Below, piece after piece: positions 48,856 to 58,979 of a stretch of 64,000 bases of DNA. Location of the stretch: positions 124,001 to 188,000 of the forward strand of contig NZ_JAUQSZ010000003.1 in the NCBI RefSeq assembly GCF_030580995.1. Direction: 5' to 3'. The notes under the pieces are model-generated. The model was not told the origin of the DNA, did not search any database, and saw only the letters and a list, made by a program, of their open reading frames with translations. The DNA is from Sphingomonas immobilis. Lineage in GTDB: Bacteria > Pseudomonadota > Alphaproteobacteria > Sphingomonadales > Sphingomonadaceae. The position numbers and the translations under genes are program-made. Numbering within the stretch: the stretch's first letter is position 1; the number at the start of each line of letters is the position of its first letter.

Positions 48856-51144
48856 ATGACGGAGCAAAAGTCGGACGAGCCGCAGATCGAGCCTTTCAAG
48901 GGGCCAGCGGGCGGCTGGGGATCGGTGCGATCGCTGGCGGAAATCCTTCCGCGCGAGCGTGTCTCGCCCGAGGCGTTCCGCGAATTGGTGCGCCAGAACA
49001 AGCCTGACGGTTTCCAGTGTGTCAGTTGCGCCTGGCCGAAGCCGGCCAACCATCACCCTGCCGAATTCTGCGAGGAGGGTGCCAAGGCGACGGCGTGGGA
49101 GCTGACGACGCTGCGCACGACGCCCGATTTCTTTCGGGAGCATACGCTGACCGAGTTGCGCGGCTGGCGCGATTACGACCTCGAGCAACATGGCCGTCTC
49201 ACCCATCCGCTGCGGTACGATGCCGCGACCGACAAATACGTCGCGGTGTCGTGGGACGAGGCGTTCGGCGCGATCGGCGACAGTCTGCGTCCGCTCGATC
49301 CAAAGTCGGTGGTGTTCTATTCCTCGGGCCGTACCAGCCTCGAAGCCTCGTACATGTACGGGTTGATGGCACGGTTGTTCGGCAACCAGAACCTGCCCGA
49401 CAGCTCCAACATGTGCCACGAATCCACATCGGTCGGGCTTAAGGCGGCGATCGGCGTGCCTGTCGGCACGACCCGGCTCGAGGATTTCGAGCATTGCGAC
49501 GCGATCTTCTTCTTCGGCCAGAATGTCGGCTCGAACGCGCCGCGCATGCTCCACGATCTGCGCAGTTGCCGGAAGCGCGGGGTCGAGATCGTGACGTTCA
49601 ACCCGCTCAGGGAGCGCGGGCTCGAACGCTTCACTGATCCGCAGAACCCGCTTGAGATGGCGACGCTGAAGGAGACGGCGATCTCCACGCAATACCATCA
49701 GGTCAGGGCCGGCGGCGATATCGCGGCGATGATGGGCATCGCCAAGTTTTTGGTTGAATGGGACGACGCCGCGCTCTCGGCGGGAGAGCCGCCGGTGCTC
49801 GATCATGCCTTCATCGAGGCCCACACCAAGGGCTTCGCCGATTTCAGCGCCGCGGTTCGGGCCGCCGACTGGGGTGCGATCCTTCTCGAATGCGGCCTGC
49901 CGAAGGACGAACTCGAAGCCTCGGCGCGGATTTACGCCAAGGCCAAGGCGGTGATGGCCATCTACGGTATGGGGCTGACGCAGCATGTAAAGGGCGTCGA
50001 GAACGTCCGCATGGTGGTGAACCTGCTCCTGCTGCGCGGCAATATCGGCAAGCCCGGCGCGGGAGCCACGCCGGTGCGCGGCCATTCCAACGTGCAGGGC
50101 CAGCGCACCGTCGGCATCACCGAGAAGACCGAGTTGGTGCCGGTCGAGAAACTCGAGGCGCAATACGGCTTCACCGCGCCGCGCAAGAAGGGCCTCGACA
50201 CGGTCGAGAGCTGTCGCGGCGTCATCGACGGATCGGTCAAGGCGTTCGTCGCGCTCGGCGGCAATTTCCTGCGTGCCGTGCCGGAGACGGCGGCGATGGA
50301 GGAAGCGTGGCCGCGGCTCGACCTGTCGGTGCAGATCGCTACCAAGCTTAACCGCAATCACCTCTTTCCAGGCAAGGTCACGTACCTCCTCCCCTGCCTC
50401 GGTCGGATCGAGGAGGACGTGCAGGCAAGCGGCCCTCAGGTCGTAACGGTAGAGGATTCGACCAGCTGCATCCACGCCTCGCGCGGCAAGGCGACACCGG
50501 CGAGCGAGCACCTGCTGTCCGAACCGGCGATCGTCGCTGCAATCGCCAACCGCATTCTGCCGCCCAACCCCAAAGTTGACTGGGACGCGTGGGTTACGGA
50601 CTACGCCCGCATCCGCGACGCGATCGAGACGACCTATCCGGAGGTTTTTGTCGATTTCAACAAACGCCTCTTTACGCCGGGCGGCTTCTGGAAGGGCAAC
50701 AAGGCGACCGAGCGGATCTGGCTGACGCCGAGCAAGAAAGCGGAGTTCCTGGTGCCCTCGGGCCTGTCGGCGACGGGCTTTGACGATGCCAAGGGCCGGT
50801 TCCGGCTGATGACCCTGCGCTCGAACGACCAGTTCAACACGACGATCTACGGCTATCATGATCGCTTTCGCGGGGTGAAAGGCACGCGCGACGTGCTGTT
50901 TATGAACGCGGATGACATCGCCGAGGCGGGCCTGGTCGAAGGCCAAATCGTTGCGCTCGAAAGCGACGCCGACGATGGCAAGGTACGCCGCCGCGATGGG
51001 CTTATCGTCACGCCATATAGCGTCCCGCGTGGCTGTCTTGGCGCCTATTACCCCGAGTGCAATGTCCTGATGCCCGTCGAACATCATGCCGAACAGAGCC
51101 ATGTGCCAGCCGCCAAATCAGTGCCGGTAAGGATCGCCGCCTGA
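48856..51144 (+). CDS. FdhF/YdeP-type molybdopterin oxidoreductase (formate dehydrogenase-like)
   Basis: A 762-residue bis-MGD enzyme of the FdhF/YdeP family. The N-terminal cluster motif is GFQCVSCAWPKPANHHPAEF. The pterin- and Mo-binding parts show VVFYSSGRTSLEASYMYGLM and NMCHESTSVGL, with Cys-His as in formate dehydrogenases. RSNDQFNTTIYGYHDRFRG and PRGCLGAYYPECNVLMPVEH follow in the C-terminal domain. The likely substrate is formate or a related oxyanion. The start at 48856 is not preceded by a strong ribosome site, and the frame is open to 48631. The downstream fdhD supports a formate dehydrogenase-like role. Confidence 0.9.
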   Translation: MTEQKSDEPQIEPFKGPAGGWGSVRSLAEILPRERVSPEAFRELVRQNKPDGFQCVSCAWPKPANHHPAEFCEEGAKATAWELTTLRTTPDFFREHTLTELRGWRDYDLEQHGRLTHPLRYDAATDKYVAVSWDEAFGAIGDSLRPLDPKSVVFYSSGRTSLEASYMYGLMARLFGNQNLPDSSNMCHESTSVGLKAAIGVPVGTTRLEDFEHCDAIFFFGQNVGSNAPRMLHDLRSCRKRGVEIVTFNPLRERGLERFTDPQNPLEMATLKETAISTQYHQVRAGGDIAAMMGIAKFLVEWDDAALSAGEPPVLDHAFIEAHTKGFADFSAAVRAADWGAILLECGLPKDELEASARIYAKAKAVMAIYGMGLTQHVKGVENVRMVVNLLLLRGNIGKPGAGATPVRGHSNVQGQRTVGITEKTELVPVEKLEAQYGFTAPRKKGLDTVESCRGVIDGSVKAFVALGGNFLRAVPETAAMEEAWPRLDLSVQIATKLNRNHLFPGKVTYLLPCLGRIEEDVQASGPQVVTVEDSTSCIHASRGKATPASEHLLSEPAIVAAIANRILPPNPKVDWDAWVTDYARIRDAIETTYPEVFVDFNKRLFTPGGFWKGNKATERIWLTPSKKAEFLVPSGLSATGFDDAKGRFRLMTLRSNDQFNTTIYGYHDRFRGVKGTRDVLFMNADDIAEAGLVEGQIVALESDADDGKVRRRDGLIVTPYSVPRGCLGAYYPECNVLMPVEHHAEQSHVPAAKSVPVRIAA

Positions 51145-51185
51145 ACGCGCTAGCGCCCGATCACGTCCGGCTGGAACTATCGTGC

Positions 51186-51932
51186 GTGACGGCAGACGGC
51201 GCCCCGCCCACGCTCACCGATCGAGCGGTCGCGGTGGAAATGCCGGTCGCGATTGAAGTCGCGGGAATCAGCTATGCCGTCCTTATGGCGACGCCCGCTG
51301 ATCTCGAGGATCTCGCTTACGGTTTCGCTCTGGCCGAGCGTCTCATTGATAGGGCCGAGGATGTTGTCGATATCATGGCGCACCGTGCCGAGCATGGTAT
51401 CATCGTGCGGCTGACGCTCGCAGATTCTGTAGCGCATCGGGCGCTCGACCGTGTGCGTCACCGTGTGTCAGAAAGCGCCTGCGGGCTATGCGGCGTCGAA
51501 AACCTTGAGCAGGCGATGCGTCCGCTGCCGCCGCTCGCCACGCGCTGGCGCGGCGATGATACTGCAGTGTTTCGGGCTCTATCGGAACTAGACGCGATGC
51601 AGCCGCTTAATCATCGCACGCGCGCCGTGCACGGCGCGGCGGTGTGCCGGATCGACGGCATGCCCTGGCTTGTGCGCGAAGATGTCGGCCGCCACAACGC
51701 GTTCGACAAGGTGATCGGGGCAATGCTGCGTGTGCGCCAGGATTGGGACGGCGGTTTCGCGCTTCTAACCTCGCGCTGTTCCTATGAACTCGTCGAGAAA
51801 GCTGTGCTCGCGGGCTGTCCGATGCTCGCCACGATATCGGCCCCCACATCGCTCGCTGCCGAGCGTGCCGCCGCCGCCGGGCTCGCATTGCGTGTCGTGG
51901 CACGGCCCGACGGTCTCTTGGCAACGCAGTGA
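51186..51932 (+). CDS. fdhD: Formate dehydrogenase accessory sulfurtransferase FdhD
   Basis: A sulfurtransferase of about 250 residues required to sulfurate the Mo cofactor of formate dehydrogenases. The paired Cys motif is seen in ESACGLCGVENLEQAM. Further signatures are DRAVAVEMPVAIEVAGISYA, ATPADLEDLAYGFALAERLI and VREDVGRHNAFDKVIGAMLR, and TSRCSYELVEKAVLAGCPML near the end. I give the GTG at 51186 as the minimal start. Homology-like residues extend upstream (APDHVRLELS), so the true start may be near 51141 at a rare codon. It follows the oxidoreductase gene directly. Confidence 0.9.
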   Translation: MTADGAPPTLTDRAVAVEMPVAIEVAGISYAVLMATPADLEDLAYGFALAERLIDRAEDVVDIMAHRAEHGIIVRLTLADSVAHRALDRVRHRVSESACGLCGVENLEQAMRPLPPLATRWRGDDTAVFRALSELDAMQPLNHRTRAVHGAAVCRIDGMPWLVREDVGRHNAFDKVIGAMLRVRQDWDGGFALLTSRCSYELVEKAVLAGCPMLATISAPTSLAAERAAAAGLALRVVARPDGLLATQ

Positions 51933-51944
51933 CGGATAAAGGTC

Positions 51945-54167
51945 TCAAATGGGCGGGAGCTGATCAAGCAACTTGTCGAGGGTAATCGGATAGTCGCGAA
52001 CGCGGATTCCGGTCGCGTTGAACACCGCGTTGCCGATGGCGGCGCCGGCCCCGGATATCCCGAGCTCACCGATCCCTTTTGCCTGAAGCGGGTTGGCAAA
52101 CTGGTCGCGTTCGGTGAGAAAATGCACCTCGAGCTGCGGAACGTCGGCATTCACCGGCACATGATATTCGCCGAGGTCGTGGTTCACGACCTTGCCATTG
52201 CGCGGATCATGGACAAGATCCTCCGTAAGGGCAGCGCCGATGCCGAAGGTCATCCCGCCGAGACACTGCGATCGCGCGGTCTTGGCATTGAGAATGCGCC
52301 CCGCCGAAAACACGCCGAGCATCCGCCGCACGCGCACCTCACCGGTGGTGGCATTGACGCCGACCTCGGCAAAATGCGCGCCGTAGCTCGCCTGCTTGCG
52401 CTGCGTCTCCATGTCGCCTGGCGCGATCTGGCCCGTCGCCTCCAGGCCTTCACCGACAAGCTCGGCGAGCGCGATCTGACGGTTCCTGGCAGTCGCGATC
52501 CCGTCCTTGAGCGTGAGCTCGTCGGGCACGCATCCCATGGCCGCTGCAAGCCGTTCGCGTAGCCGCTCACACGCGAGATACACCGAGGACCCGCTTGACC
52601 CCGCGCCCCAAGATCCGCCCGAGCCCGCACCGGGCGGCGAATTGGTATCGCCAAGGTTCACAGAAATCCGATCGAGCGGCAGGCCGAGCAGCTCGCCGGC
52701 GATCTGGCCGAGAATGGTGTAGGTGCCGGTGCCGATATCGGTCATATCGGTGGCAATGGTCGCGCGACCATCCGGGTCGATTGAGACCGTCGCGGCCGAC
52801 TTCATCAGCATGTTCGAGCGCACGGCCGCCGCCATCCCCATGCCGACGAGCCATTCGCCGTCGCGCACCTGCGCAGGTTCGGGATTGCGCACGTCCCAGC
52901 CGAACCGCTCGGCACCCTCTTCCATGCAACGCAGCAGTTGCCGGGTGGACCAGGGCACCTTTTCCTCGGGCGCTTCCTTGGGCTCGTTGCGGCGCCAGAA
53001 CTCGATCGGGTCGAGTCCGATCTTATGGCAGAGCTCGTCGAGGGCAGCTTCGGTCGCCATCATGCCGGAGGCTTCGCCCGGTGCTCGCATCGATCCCGCC
53101 AACAGCAGGTTAAGCCGCACGATGTCGTGGTTGATCACGCGGTTGTCGCCAGGATAGGCGAAATGCGTGCCGACGCCCGCCGGTTCGAAGAAACTCTCCC
53201 CCGGCAAATTGCTGGTCTTGGTCTCATGGCCGACCCCCGTAAGCCTGGCCTCCGCATCAACCGAGAACCGCACACGCTGTTCGGTGCTCGCGCGTCGCAC
53301 TGTGGTCTCGAAAACCTGAGGCCGGGTCATCACCGCCTTTATCGGACGCCCGAGCTGCTTCGCGGCGACGGCCGCCGCGACCGATTCCGGTGCTACGCCA
53401 AGCTTCGAACCGAAGCCGCCACCGATATACACTGCGATAATTCGAACCTTTTTGGCGCTGACTCCGAGCGCTTTGGCGAGCTGCAGCTTGTCGGACGACG
53501 GCATCTGGTAGGAGCCGTAAAGTGTTAGCGTACCTTCCTCCCACACGGCGATCGAGGCGTGCGGCTCCATCGCCGCGCTGTTCTGGCTTGGCGTGGTATA
53601 GACCACGTCGACTGACGCATGCGCGTCGGCCACCGCCCGATCGAGATCGCCCTGATGGAAATAGCCTGGGATGTTGTTGAACGTTCCCTTCTCGCTGTCT
53701 GCCTTGAGCGCCTCGAAATCGAAACGGCCTTCCGCTTCTTCATATTCGACAACGAGGCGCTCGCCGGCATCCCGCGCGGCTTCGTAGCTTTCGGCGAGCA
53801 CGATCGCGACGATCTCGCCGAAATACTGGACGTCTTTCACGCCTTGCGCCGGCGCCTTGCTTTCCCCGCCCTGCTGCGGGTTGCGGATGAAGGTCGCGAA
53901 ATCGGTGATCACGTCAATCACGCCGGGGAGCCCGCGGACGGCATCAGCATCGACCCGCGTGATCTTGCCGCGCCCGAACTTCGCACCGACGAGATAGCCA
54001 TAGGCTAGGTCGGGAATCGCATATTCGGCCGAATAGGTCGCACGCCCGGTGACCTTGAGCGGCCCTTCGCTGCGGCTGAGCGGCTTTCCGATGAGGCCTT
54101 GTGCGCCGATGTCGAGCAGGCTGGACGGGACCGGCAAGTCCATGACGAGGTTGTTTGTGTCGCTCAT
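51945..54167 (-). CDS. Molybdopterin-binding subunit of an aldehyde/xanthine oxidoreductase (PaoC-like)
   Basis: A 740-residue large subunit of the xanthine oxidase family. [20 protein letters not shown] opens the first domain, [10 protein letters not shown] binds the Mo center, [20 protein letters not shown] and [20 protein letters not shown] follow. The C-terminal segment [20 protein letters not shown] carries the catalytic Glu region. It oxidises an aldehyde or N-heterocycle using water. The Met at 54167 overlaps the FAD-subunit stop by 4 bp. The three genes 55135, 54164 and 51945 form one operon. Its cofactor is probably the CMP form, whose maker is not in the window. Confidence 0.92.
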   Translation of the reverse strand: MSDTNNLVMDLPVPSSLLDIGAQGLIGKPLSRSEGPLKVTGRATYSAEYAIPDLAYGYLVGAKFGRGKITRVDADAVRGLPGVIDVITDFATFIRNPQQGGESKAPAQGVKDVQYFGEIVAIVLAESYEAARDAGERLVVEYEEAEGRFDFEALKADSEKGTFNNIPGYFHQGDLDRAVADAHASVDVVYTTPSQNSAAMEPHASIAVWEEGTLTLYGSYQMPSSDKLQLAKALGVSAKKVRIIAVYIGGGFGSKLGVAPESVAAAVAAKQLGRPIKAVMTRPQVFETTVRRASTEQRVRFSVDAEARLTGVGHETKTSNLPGESFFEPAGVGTHFAYPGDNRVINHDIVRLNLLLAGSMRAPGEASGMMATEAALDELCHKIGLDPIEFWRRNEPKEAPEEKVPWSTRQLLRCMEEGAERFGWDVRNPEPAQVRDGEWLVGMGMAAAVRSNMLMKSAATVSIDPDGRATIATDMTDIGTGTYTILGQIAGELLGLPLDRISVNLGDTNSPPGAGSGGSWGAGSSGSSVYLACERLRERLAAAMGCVPDELTLKDGIATARNRQIALAELVGEGLEATGQIAPGDMETQRKQASYGAHFAEVGVNATTGEVRVRRMLGVFSAGRILNAKTARSQCLGGMTFGIGAALTEDLVHDPRNGKVVNHDLGEYHVPVNADVPQLEVHFLTERDQFANPLQAKGIGELGISGAGAAIGNAVFNATGIRVRDYPITLDKLLDQLPPI

Positions 54168-55138
54168 GCGGTAAGCTCCCGGAGGCTGGCGATGAGCGTT
54201 CGCTTCGTGAGGGGAATCTTGAAGTCGTTCGCGCCCTGTCCTTTCGCCGAGGCGAGCAGCGCATCCGCCGCCTGAGCAAACAGCGCGTCGGAGGGTGCAT
54301 GACCCAACAGCAACGCTTCGACAGACGTGTCGCGCCACGGCATAGGTCCGAGGCCCCCAAAAGCGAGGCACGCCGAGGCTATTATCCCGTTTTCGACGGA
54401 GACTACGCCAGCGACCGACACTAACGCGAAGGCGTAGGACGCCCGGTCACGGACCTTGCGATACAACTGCCGGCCGGGCGGCGGCGGGGGCAGCTCGACA
54501 TGGGTGATAAGCTCGCCGGGCTCGAGTCCCGTCTCGATGTGCGGCGTGTCACCAGGCAGGCGGTAGAAATCATGGATGCTGATCCGGCGGCGATCGCCGT
54601 CGGCCTTCAGCGTTACGATTGTCGCGTCGAGCGCGCGCATCGCGACCGGCATGTCGCCGGGATGCGTGGCAATACACGCCGCGCTGGTGCCGAGCACGGC
54701 GAGAATGCGGGTGTACCCCCCGATCGCCGAACATCCCGAGCCGGGGACCCGCTTGTTGCAGGCCATCGCCGTATCGTAGAAATAATAACAGCGGGTGCGC
54801 TGAAGCAGATTGCCGCCTGTCGTTGCCTTGTTCCGCAACTGCCCGGAGGCGCCCGCCAGGAGGGCGCGGCTCAGCACCTCGTACCGCTCGCGCACGCGCG
54901 CGTCCGCAGCCAGGTCGCTGTTTGGAACCAGAGCTCCGATCAGCAGGCCGCCCGCATCGGTATCCTCGATCCGGTCGAGATTGAGACGACTGATATCGAC
55001 CAGCGTCTCAGGCGTTTCGATCTGAAGCTTCATCAGGTCGAGCAGGTTGGTGCCGCCGGCGATGAATTTCGCACCATTGCCGACGAACCGTACCGCGTCC
55101 TGGGGGCTCGTCGCCTTCTCGTACACGAAACTTTTCAT
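54164..55138 (-). CDS. FAD-binding subunit of an aldehyde/xanthine oxidoreductase (PaoB-like)
   Basis: A 324-residue FAD subunit: [20 protein letters not shown] and [16 protein letters not shown] bind FAD. An inserted stretch holds four Cys ([19 protein letters not shown] and [11 protein letters not shown]) that match the extra [4Fe-4S] cluster of E. coli PaoB and 4-hydroxybenzoyl-CoA reductase. The C-terminal domain follows with [20 protein letters not shown]. It passes electrons between the Mo subunit and an external acceptor. It is coupled by ATGA overlaps to both neighbours. Confidence 0.92.
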   Translation of the reverse strand: MKSFVYEKATSPQDAVRFVGNGAKFIAGGTNLLDLMKLQIETPETLVDISRLNLDRIEDTDAGGLLIGALVPNSDLAADARVRERYEVLSRALLAGASGQLRNKATTGGNLLQRTRCYYFYDTAMACNKRVPGSGCSAIGGYTRILAVLGTSAACIATHPGDMPVAMRALDATIVTLKADGDRRRISIHDFYRLPGDTPHIETGLEPGELITHVELPPPPPGRQLYRKVRDRASYAFALVSVAGVVSVENGIIASACLAFGGLGPMPWRDTSVEALLLGHAPSDALFAQAADALLASAKGQGANDFKIPLTKRTLIASLRELTA

Positions 55139-55632
55139 GCCTGCGCCGCCGCGACATCGCGAATGGCATCGACGATATTGGGATAGGCCGAGCAGCGGCA
55201 GATGTTGCCGCTCATGCGTTCCGAAATCTCGTCATCGTTGAGATCGACGTCGCGGAGCGACGGGCTGACATGGCTCGGCCATCCCTTCTTAAGCTCGTCG
55301 AGCATACCGACCGCCGAGCAGATCTGGCCGGGCGTGCAATAGCCGCACTGATAGCCGTCGTGCGATACGAAAGCCGCCTGCAACGGATGCAGGTCTTCAG
55401 GTGACCCAAGACCCTCTATCGTCGTGATGTCGTCATCTTGATGCATGACCGCGAGGGAGAGGCAGCTGTTGATGCGCCGTCCGTTGATGAGGATCGTGCA
55501 GGCCCCGCACTGGCCATGATCGCATCCCTTTTTCGACCCGGTCAGTGCAAGATGCTCGCGCAACAAATCGAGCAGCGAAACCCGGTTGTCGACCTCGACC
55601 TGATAGAGGGTCCCGTTGATAGTGAAATGCAT
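55135..55632 (-). CDS. [2Fe-2S] subunit of an aldehyde/xanthine oxidoreductase (PaoA-like)
   Basis: A 165-residue small subunit with both iron-sulfur motifs: [20 protein letters not shown] for the plant-type cluster and [16 protein letters not shown] plus [15 protein letters not shown] for the second cluster. The start at 55632 has AGGGG upstream. Unlike E. coli PaoA, there is no Tat signal peptide, so this enzyme should stay in the cytoplasm. It is the first gene of the operon and its stop overlaps the next start. Confidence 0.92.
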   Translation of the reverse strand: MHFTINGTLYQVEVDNRVSLLDLLREHLALTGSKKGCDHGQCGACTILINGRRINSCLSLAVMHQDDDITTIEGLGSPEDLHPLQAAFVSHDGYQCGYCTPGQICSAVGMLDELKKGWPSHVSPSLRDVDLNDDEISERMSGNICRCSAYPNIVDAIRDVAAAQA

Positions 55633-55951
55633 ACGAACACCCCTGCGCATCTTCTTCTGCGCTAAACGCTGTCACAGCGGGTTCGTGTCCAGACGGCACT
55701 ATGTATTTTCGGCATGGCCGTGAGCTATCCCAAATGAGACAGTCTCGCCGATCTGCCAGAGTGTTGCCTTAAATTGTGGCGAACGCTGGCGACTTTCTTT
55801 CTAAGAACGCGTCAGAAGATCCGAGAGCGGCCTTCAAAAGAGCCAACACACCGTCAGTATTAACGCACATCAAGATTGGTGTTCTAATCGGAACTTACGC
55901 TTGTCACGCCTGTTCGATCTCGGAGCGTCAAGAAAACAGGATCATCATACT

Positions 55952-57046
55952 ATGTTTCGGATAAAATTTGTAAGTGCAGCGTCCATCCTTGCGCTTGCGG
56001 CGCCCGTCTTCGCGCAATCTCCGGTGTCGCCGAACGCAGCACCGCCGCCGCCGCCGATGAAAACAATGGTGATGCCGGTACCGGCTGCAGCCGACATGCA
56101 GGCGGTTCTCGACCAGTTGCAGGCGCTCGGCGCAAAGCCGATCGAAATGCTCACGCCGGTAAAAGCGCGTATCCAGCCTTCTGCCGCAGACGCCGCCAGG
56201 GCGGTTATGCGCATGAAGGGCATATCGACCGCCCCCGATCCCGCCGTCGCAACGATGGATATGCCGTACGGCGCCGACCCTATGCAGTTCGCGCGCATCT
56301 ACAAGCCTGCTGGCGGTCCAAACGGCCAGCCGATGCCTGTTATAGTGTATTATCACGGTGGCGGCTGGGTGATTGCTGACGTCACCACCTACGACGCTAC
56401 GCCGCGGCTGATGTCCAAGCAGCTGAACGCAATTGTCGTGTCGGTCGAATATCGTCACGCGCCCGAGGCGAAGTTTCCGGCCCAGCATGACGATGCGGCC
56501 GCAGCCTATCGCTGGGTGCTGCAGAATGCTGGAAGCTGGGGCGGCGATTCCGCTAGGATTGCGCTCGCCGGTGAGAGCGCTGGTGGCAATCTCGCGGTAG
56601 CAACCGCAATCTATGCGCGAGACAACAATCTCACCGCGCCGCTGCACGTGTTGGCCGTTTATCCGATCGCTAACAGCGGCATGACGTTGCTGTCGCGCAG
56701 TGACAGCGCCAATGCCAAGCCGCTCAACACGACGATGCTCAAGTGGTTTGGATATTATTATTCCAACACCATGGCGGACCAGATGGATCCGAGGATCAAT
56801 CTCGTGAAAGCCGATCTGCACGGGCTGCCGCCGACGACGATCGTCAACGCGCAAATCGATCCCCTGCGGTCGGACGGCGAGACGCTCGCAGAAGCAATGC
56901 GCGGTGCCGGCGACAAGGTCGAACAGCGGACGTTTCCCGGTGTGACGCACGAGTTTTTCGGCATGGGGACGATCGTGCGCGGTGCCTATGACGCGGAAAT
57001 GTACGCGATCGGGCGGCTGGGCAAGAGCTTTGACAAGGCGCGCTGA
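55952..57046 (+). CDS. Exported alpha/beta hydrolase (hormone-sensitive lipase type)
   Basis: A 364-residue esterase with a signal peptide (FVSAASILALAAPVFAQS). The oxyanion motif is HGGGWVIADV, the nucleophile Ser lies in ALAGESAGGNLAVATA, the acid Asp in IVNAQIDPLRSDGETL, and His in FPGVTHEFFGM. This matches the HSL family of small-ester hydrolases. It would act in the periplasm. The ATG at 55952 is my choice because the signal peptide starts there; an upstream in-frame start lacks homology. The next gene is an exported DUF4142 protein in the same direction. Confidence 0.88.
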   Translation: MFRIKFVSAASILALAAPVFAQSPVSPNAAPPPPPMKTMVMPVPAAADMQAVLDQLQALGAKPIEMLTPVKARIQPSAADAARAVMRMKGISTAPDPAVATMDMPYGADPMQFARIYKPAGGPNGQPMPVIVYYHGGGWVIADVTTYDATPRLMSKQLNAIVVSVEYRHAPEAKFPAQHDDAAAAYRWVLQNAGSWGGDSARIALAGESAGGNLAVATAIYARDNNLTAPLHVLAVYPIANSGMTLLSRSDSANAKPLNTTMLKWFGYYYSNTMADQMDPRINLVKADLHGLPPTTIVNAQIDPLRSDGETLAEAMRGAGDKVEQRTFPGVTHEFFGMGTIVRGAYDAEMYAIGRLGKSFDKAR

Positions 57047-57078
57047 ACCTGCGTTCTCATTCAATTTAGGAACTTATT

Positions 57079-57567
57079 ATGATGAAATTCTCGATCCTGA
57101 TCCCAGCGTCCGCCGTTCTTTTCATGGCGGTTCCCGCCGCGGCGCAGGTTATGACGCCGAGGGAATATGTTATGACCGCTGGCGCCAGCGACTTATACGA
57201 GCGACAGTCGGCGCAGATCGTTCTTGAGACGACCGCTAATCCCGACGTCAAATCGTTCGCCACGATGATGCTGAGCGCGCATGCCAAAAGCACGGCTGAC
57301 GTGAAGGCGGCCGCGATGAAATCAAAAATCAAGGTTTCGCCCCCGATGCTGATGCCGGCCCAGATGGAGATGGTCGCGCAGCTCAAGGCCGAGAACGGAC
57401 CCGCGCGCGATGCTGCCTATCTTGCGCAGCAGAGATCGGCTCATGGCCAAGCGCTCTTTGTGCAGCAAGCTTATGCGATGGGCGGCACCGCGCCCGCGCT
57501 GAAAGCCGTCGCCGCTAAAATCGTCCCCGTGGTCAAGATGCACATCGCCATGTTGATGAAAATGTAA
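57079..57567 (+). CDS. DUF4142 exported protein
   Basis: A 162-residue periplasmic protein with signal peptide (FSILIPASAVLFMAVPAAAQ) and a helical bundle: REYVMTAGASDLYERQSAQI, NPDVKSFATMMLSAHAKSTA, and a C-terminal Met-rich helix. DUF4142 is a ferritin-like domain of unknown function, seen near stress and catalase genes. The ribosome site TTTAGGAAC and start at 57079 are good. It lies 32 bp after the esterase gene and is probably co-transcribed with it. Confidence 0.85.
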   Translation: MMKFSILIPASAVLFMAVPAAAQVMTPREYVMTAGASDLYERQSAQIVLETTANPDVKSFATMMLSAHAKSTADVKAAAMKSKIKVSPPMLMPAQMEMVAQLKAENGPARDAAYLAQQRSAHGQALFVQQAYAMGGTAPALKAVAAKIVPVVKMHIAMLMKM

Positions 57568-57574
57568 GGTAGAC

Positions 57575-57612
57575 GTTGCCGACGATCACGGTGATCGCCG
57601 TTCGTCGGCAAC
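57575..57612 (+). terminator. Perfect 10-bp hairpin after the DUF4142 gene
   Basis: GTTGCCGACG pairs with CGTCGGCAAC, and the interior contains a second palindrome (GATCACGGTGATC). It begins 7 bp after the stop at 57567. No U tract follows, so it may stabilise the transcript end. Confidence 0.6.
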
Positions 57613-58069
57613 CTGTCCCGCTCACGATCCGCGCAGATCCAGACGGTATTATCCCAAACGTAGCGGCAACCGTTTCCGCCGGGATCGCCATCCTATTTCG
57701 CGCGGAACCACAACTAGATCGCGTTGCAAGATCGGTTTTCGCATCGGTGCATCGCTTTATGGATCACCAAGCCACGGAAAATTGTATTCGGGAGATCATC
57801 TGGTGACGATCGACGCCGAACGTCGGGCAAGCGGGCCGCTGGTTCTCAATCAAGGTCGCCCCCACTGTGCCTTCAGTCACAACTGACCGACCCGCGATTA
57901 AATCTTCGACGTTCAACATATTGGCGTCTGCGGGGGCTGGCTGCTTGGGCCGAGGATAGAATGCTCCTGGCGGTCAGGCAAAACCTTAGTGGAACGTATG
58001 CTGCGAATGAAAAACGCTTCATAGGCCGACTATGCATTCCTAGCGTCTGGCATTCTGAGGAAATTTCAA
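57613..58069. other. Intergenic region before the DUF3429 gene
   Basis: 457 bp without a supported gene. It likely holds the promoter of the DUF3429 gene. Open frames here are shadows without ribosome sites. Confidence 0.45.
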
Positions 58070-58534
58070 ATGATGCAACTTGGAGGTCAGACGCCGCCTC
58101 GACTCGTTCTTCAGCTCGGATATGCCGGCCTTATTCCTCAGATTGCTGCACTGGCAGTGCTACTCGCGCACGACCCCGAATACCATTTTATGGCGTTGGC
58201 GATGGGCTATGCCTATGCTGCGCTGATCCTCAGCTTTCTTGGTGGCCTATGGTGGGGTCTGGCTGCACAGGCGCAAGAGGATGTGCCCCTTTGGCTATGG
58301 TTCGCAGCTGTCGCGCCGTCGTTGATCGCTTTTGCATCGGCCTGGCCGTGGGCAACCGGCACCAAATGGCCCGGCTCTTCCCTTATCGTACTTGGCGTCG
58401 CTTTGATCGCGTCGCTCGCGGTCGATTTCCGCCTCAAAGCCAACGGGCTTTGTCCTCCATGGTGGCTCCACCTCCGCATTCCGCTCTCGATAGGCCTGGG
58501 CCTTTCAACGCTCTTGATGGCCGCGTTCGCCTGA
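58070..58534 (+). CDS. DUF3429 membrane protein
   Basis: A 154-residue inner-membrane protein with four or five helices (AGLIPQIAALAVLLA, MALAMGYAYAALILSFLGGL, LWLWFAAVAPSLIAFASAWP, SSLIVLGVALIASLAVDF). The motif YAALILSFLGGLWWGLAAQ is typical of DUF3429, a small family of unknown function in proteobacteria. An ATG at 58070 or 58073 starts it, with GAGG nearby upstream. Confidence 0.8.
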   Translation: MMQLGGQTPPRLVLQLGYAGLIPQIAALAVLLAHDPEYHFMALAMGYAYAALILSFLGGLWWGLAAQAQEDVPLWLWFAAVAPSLIAFASAWPWATGTKWPGSSLIVLGVALIASLAVDFRLKANGLCPPWWLHLRIPLSIGLGLSTLLMAAFA

Positions 58535-58667
58535 CAAAGCCTCATGGCTCCGTTCAAAGATTAGCTGATCGAAATCATGCCTACGAGATTTCTGGGAACT
58601 CTGGGTCTTAGCCATGCGCTTCCTCGCAACACACGACGGCATGAAGACGCGGTCGAGGAGATAAGCT

Positions 58668-58979
58668 ATGGGAATCATGCTGACCGCCACCTTCGACACT
58701 CGACGCGACGCGGAAATGACTGTCGAACGACTGGTGCAGGAGTTCGACGTCGACCGCACCGCTATCTCGATCGCGTCCGAGGGCGATGCGAATACGGCTG
58801 GCGATCTGCTGGCAGGCTCAGACACAGCAGCCGATCAGCCGGGCCAGGATGATCGAGACGATGCCCCCTTGCAGGGCGCGATCGTTGTGACAGCAGAGGT
58901 TGAAAATGAGGAAGCCGCTGAATTGGTTCGTGCGGCTTTTTCAGAATTCGACGCAGCAGGTGTCGTCGAGACAGAATAG
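58668..58979 (+). CDS. Small acidic stress-like protein, 103 aa
   Basis: A 103-residue, strongly acidic protein (TFDTRRDAEMTVERLVQEFD, DRTAISIASEGDANTAGDLL, GQDDRDDAPLQGAIV). The pattern of a short alpha/beta unit repeated around a charged linker recalls the general-stress YflT-like domain, but I am not sure. The ribosome site GAGGAGATAAG precedes the start. No membrane segment is visible. Confidence 0.55.
   Translation: MGIMLTATFDTRRDAEMTVERLVQEFDVDRTAISIASEGDANTAGDLLAGSDTAADQPGQDDRDDAPLQGAIVVTAEVENEEAAELVRAAFSEFDAAGVVETE

Noticed and set aside
48790..51102. 770-codon open frame on the minus strand
   Set aside because: Antisense to the formate-dehydrogenase-like gene, which has conserved Mo and cluster motifs.
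55928..57064. 378-codon open frame on the minus strand
   Set aside because: Antisense to the alpha/beta hydrolase gene; Arg/His-rich and without domain.
58595..58625. General-stress EcfG-type promoter (GGAAC-N17-CGCTT) before the 58668 gene
   Set aside because: The -10 part does not match the CGTT consensus well; one site by eye is not enough.
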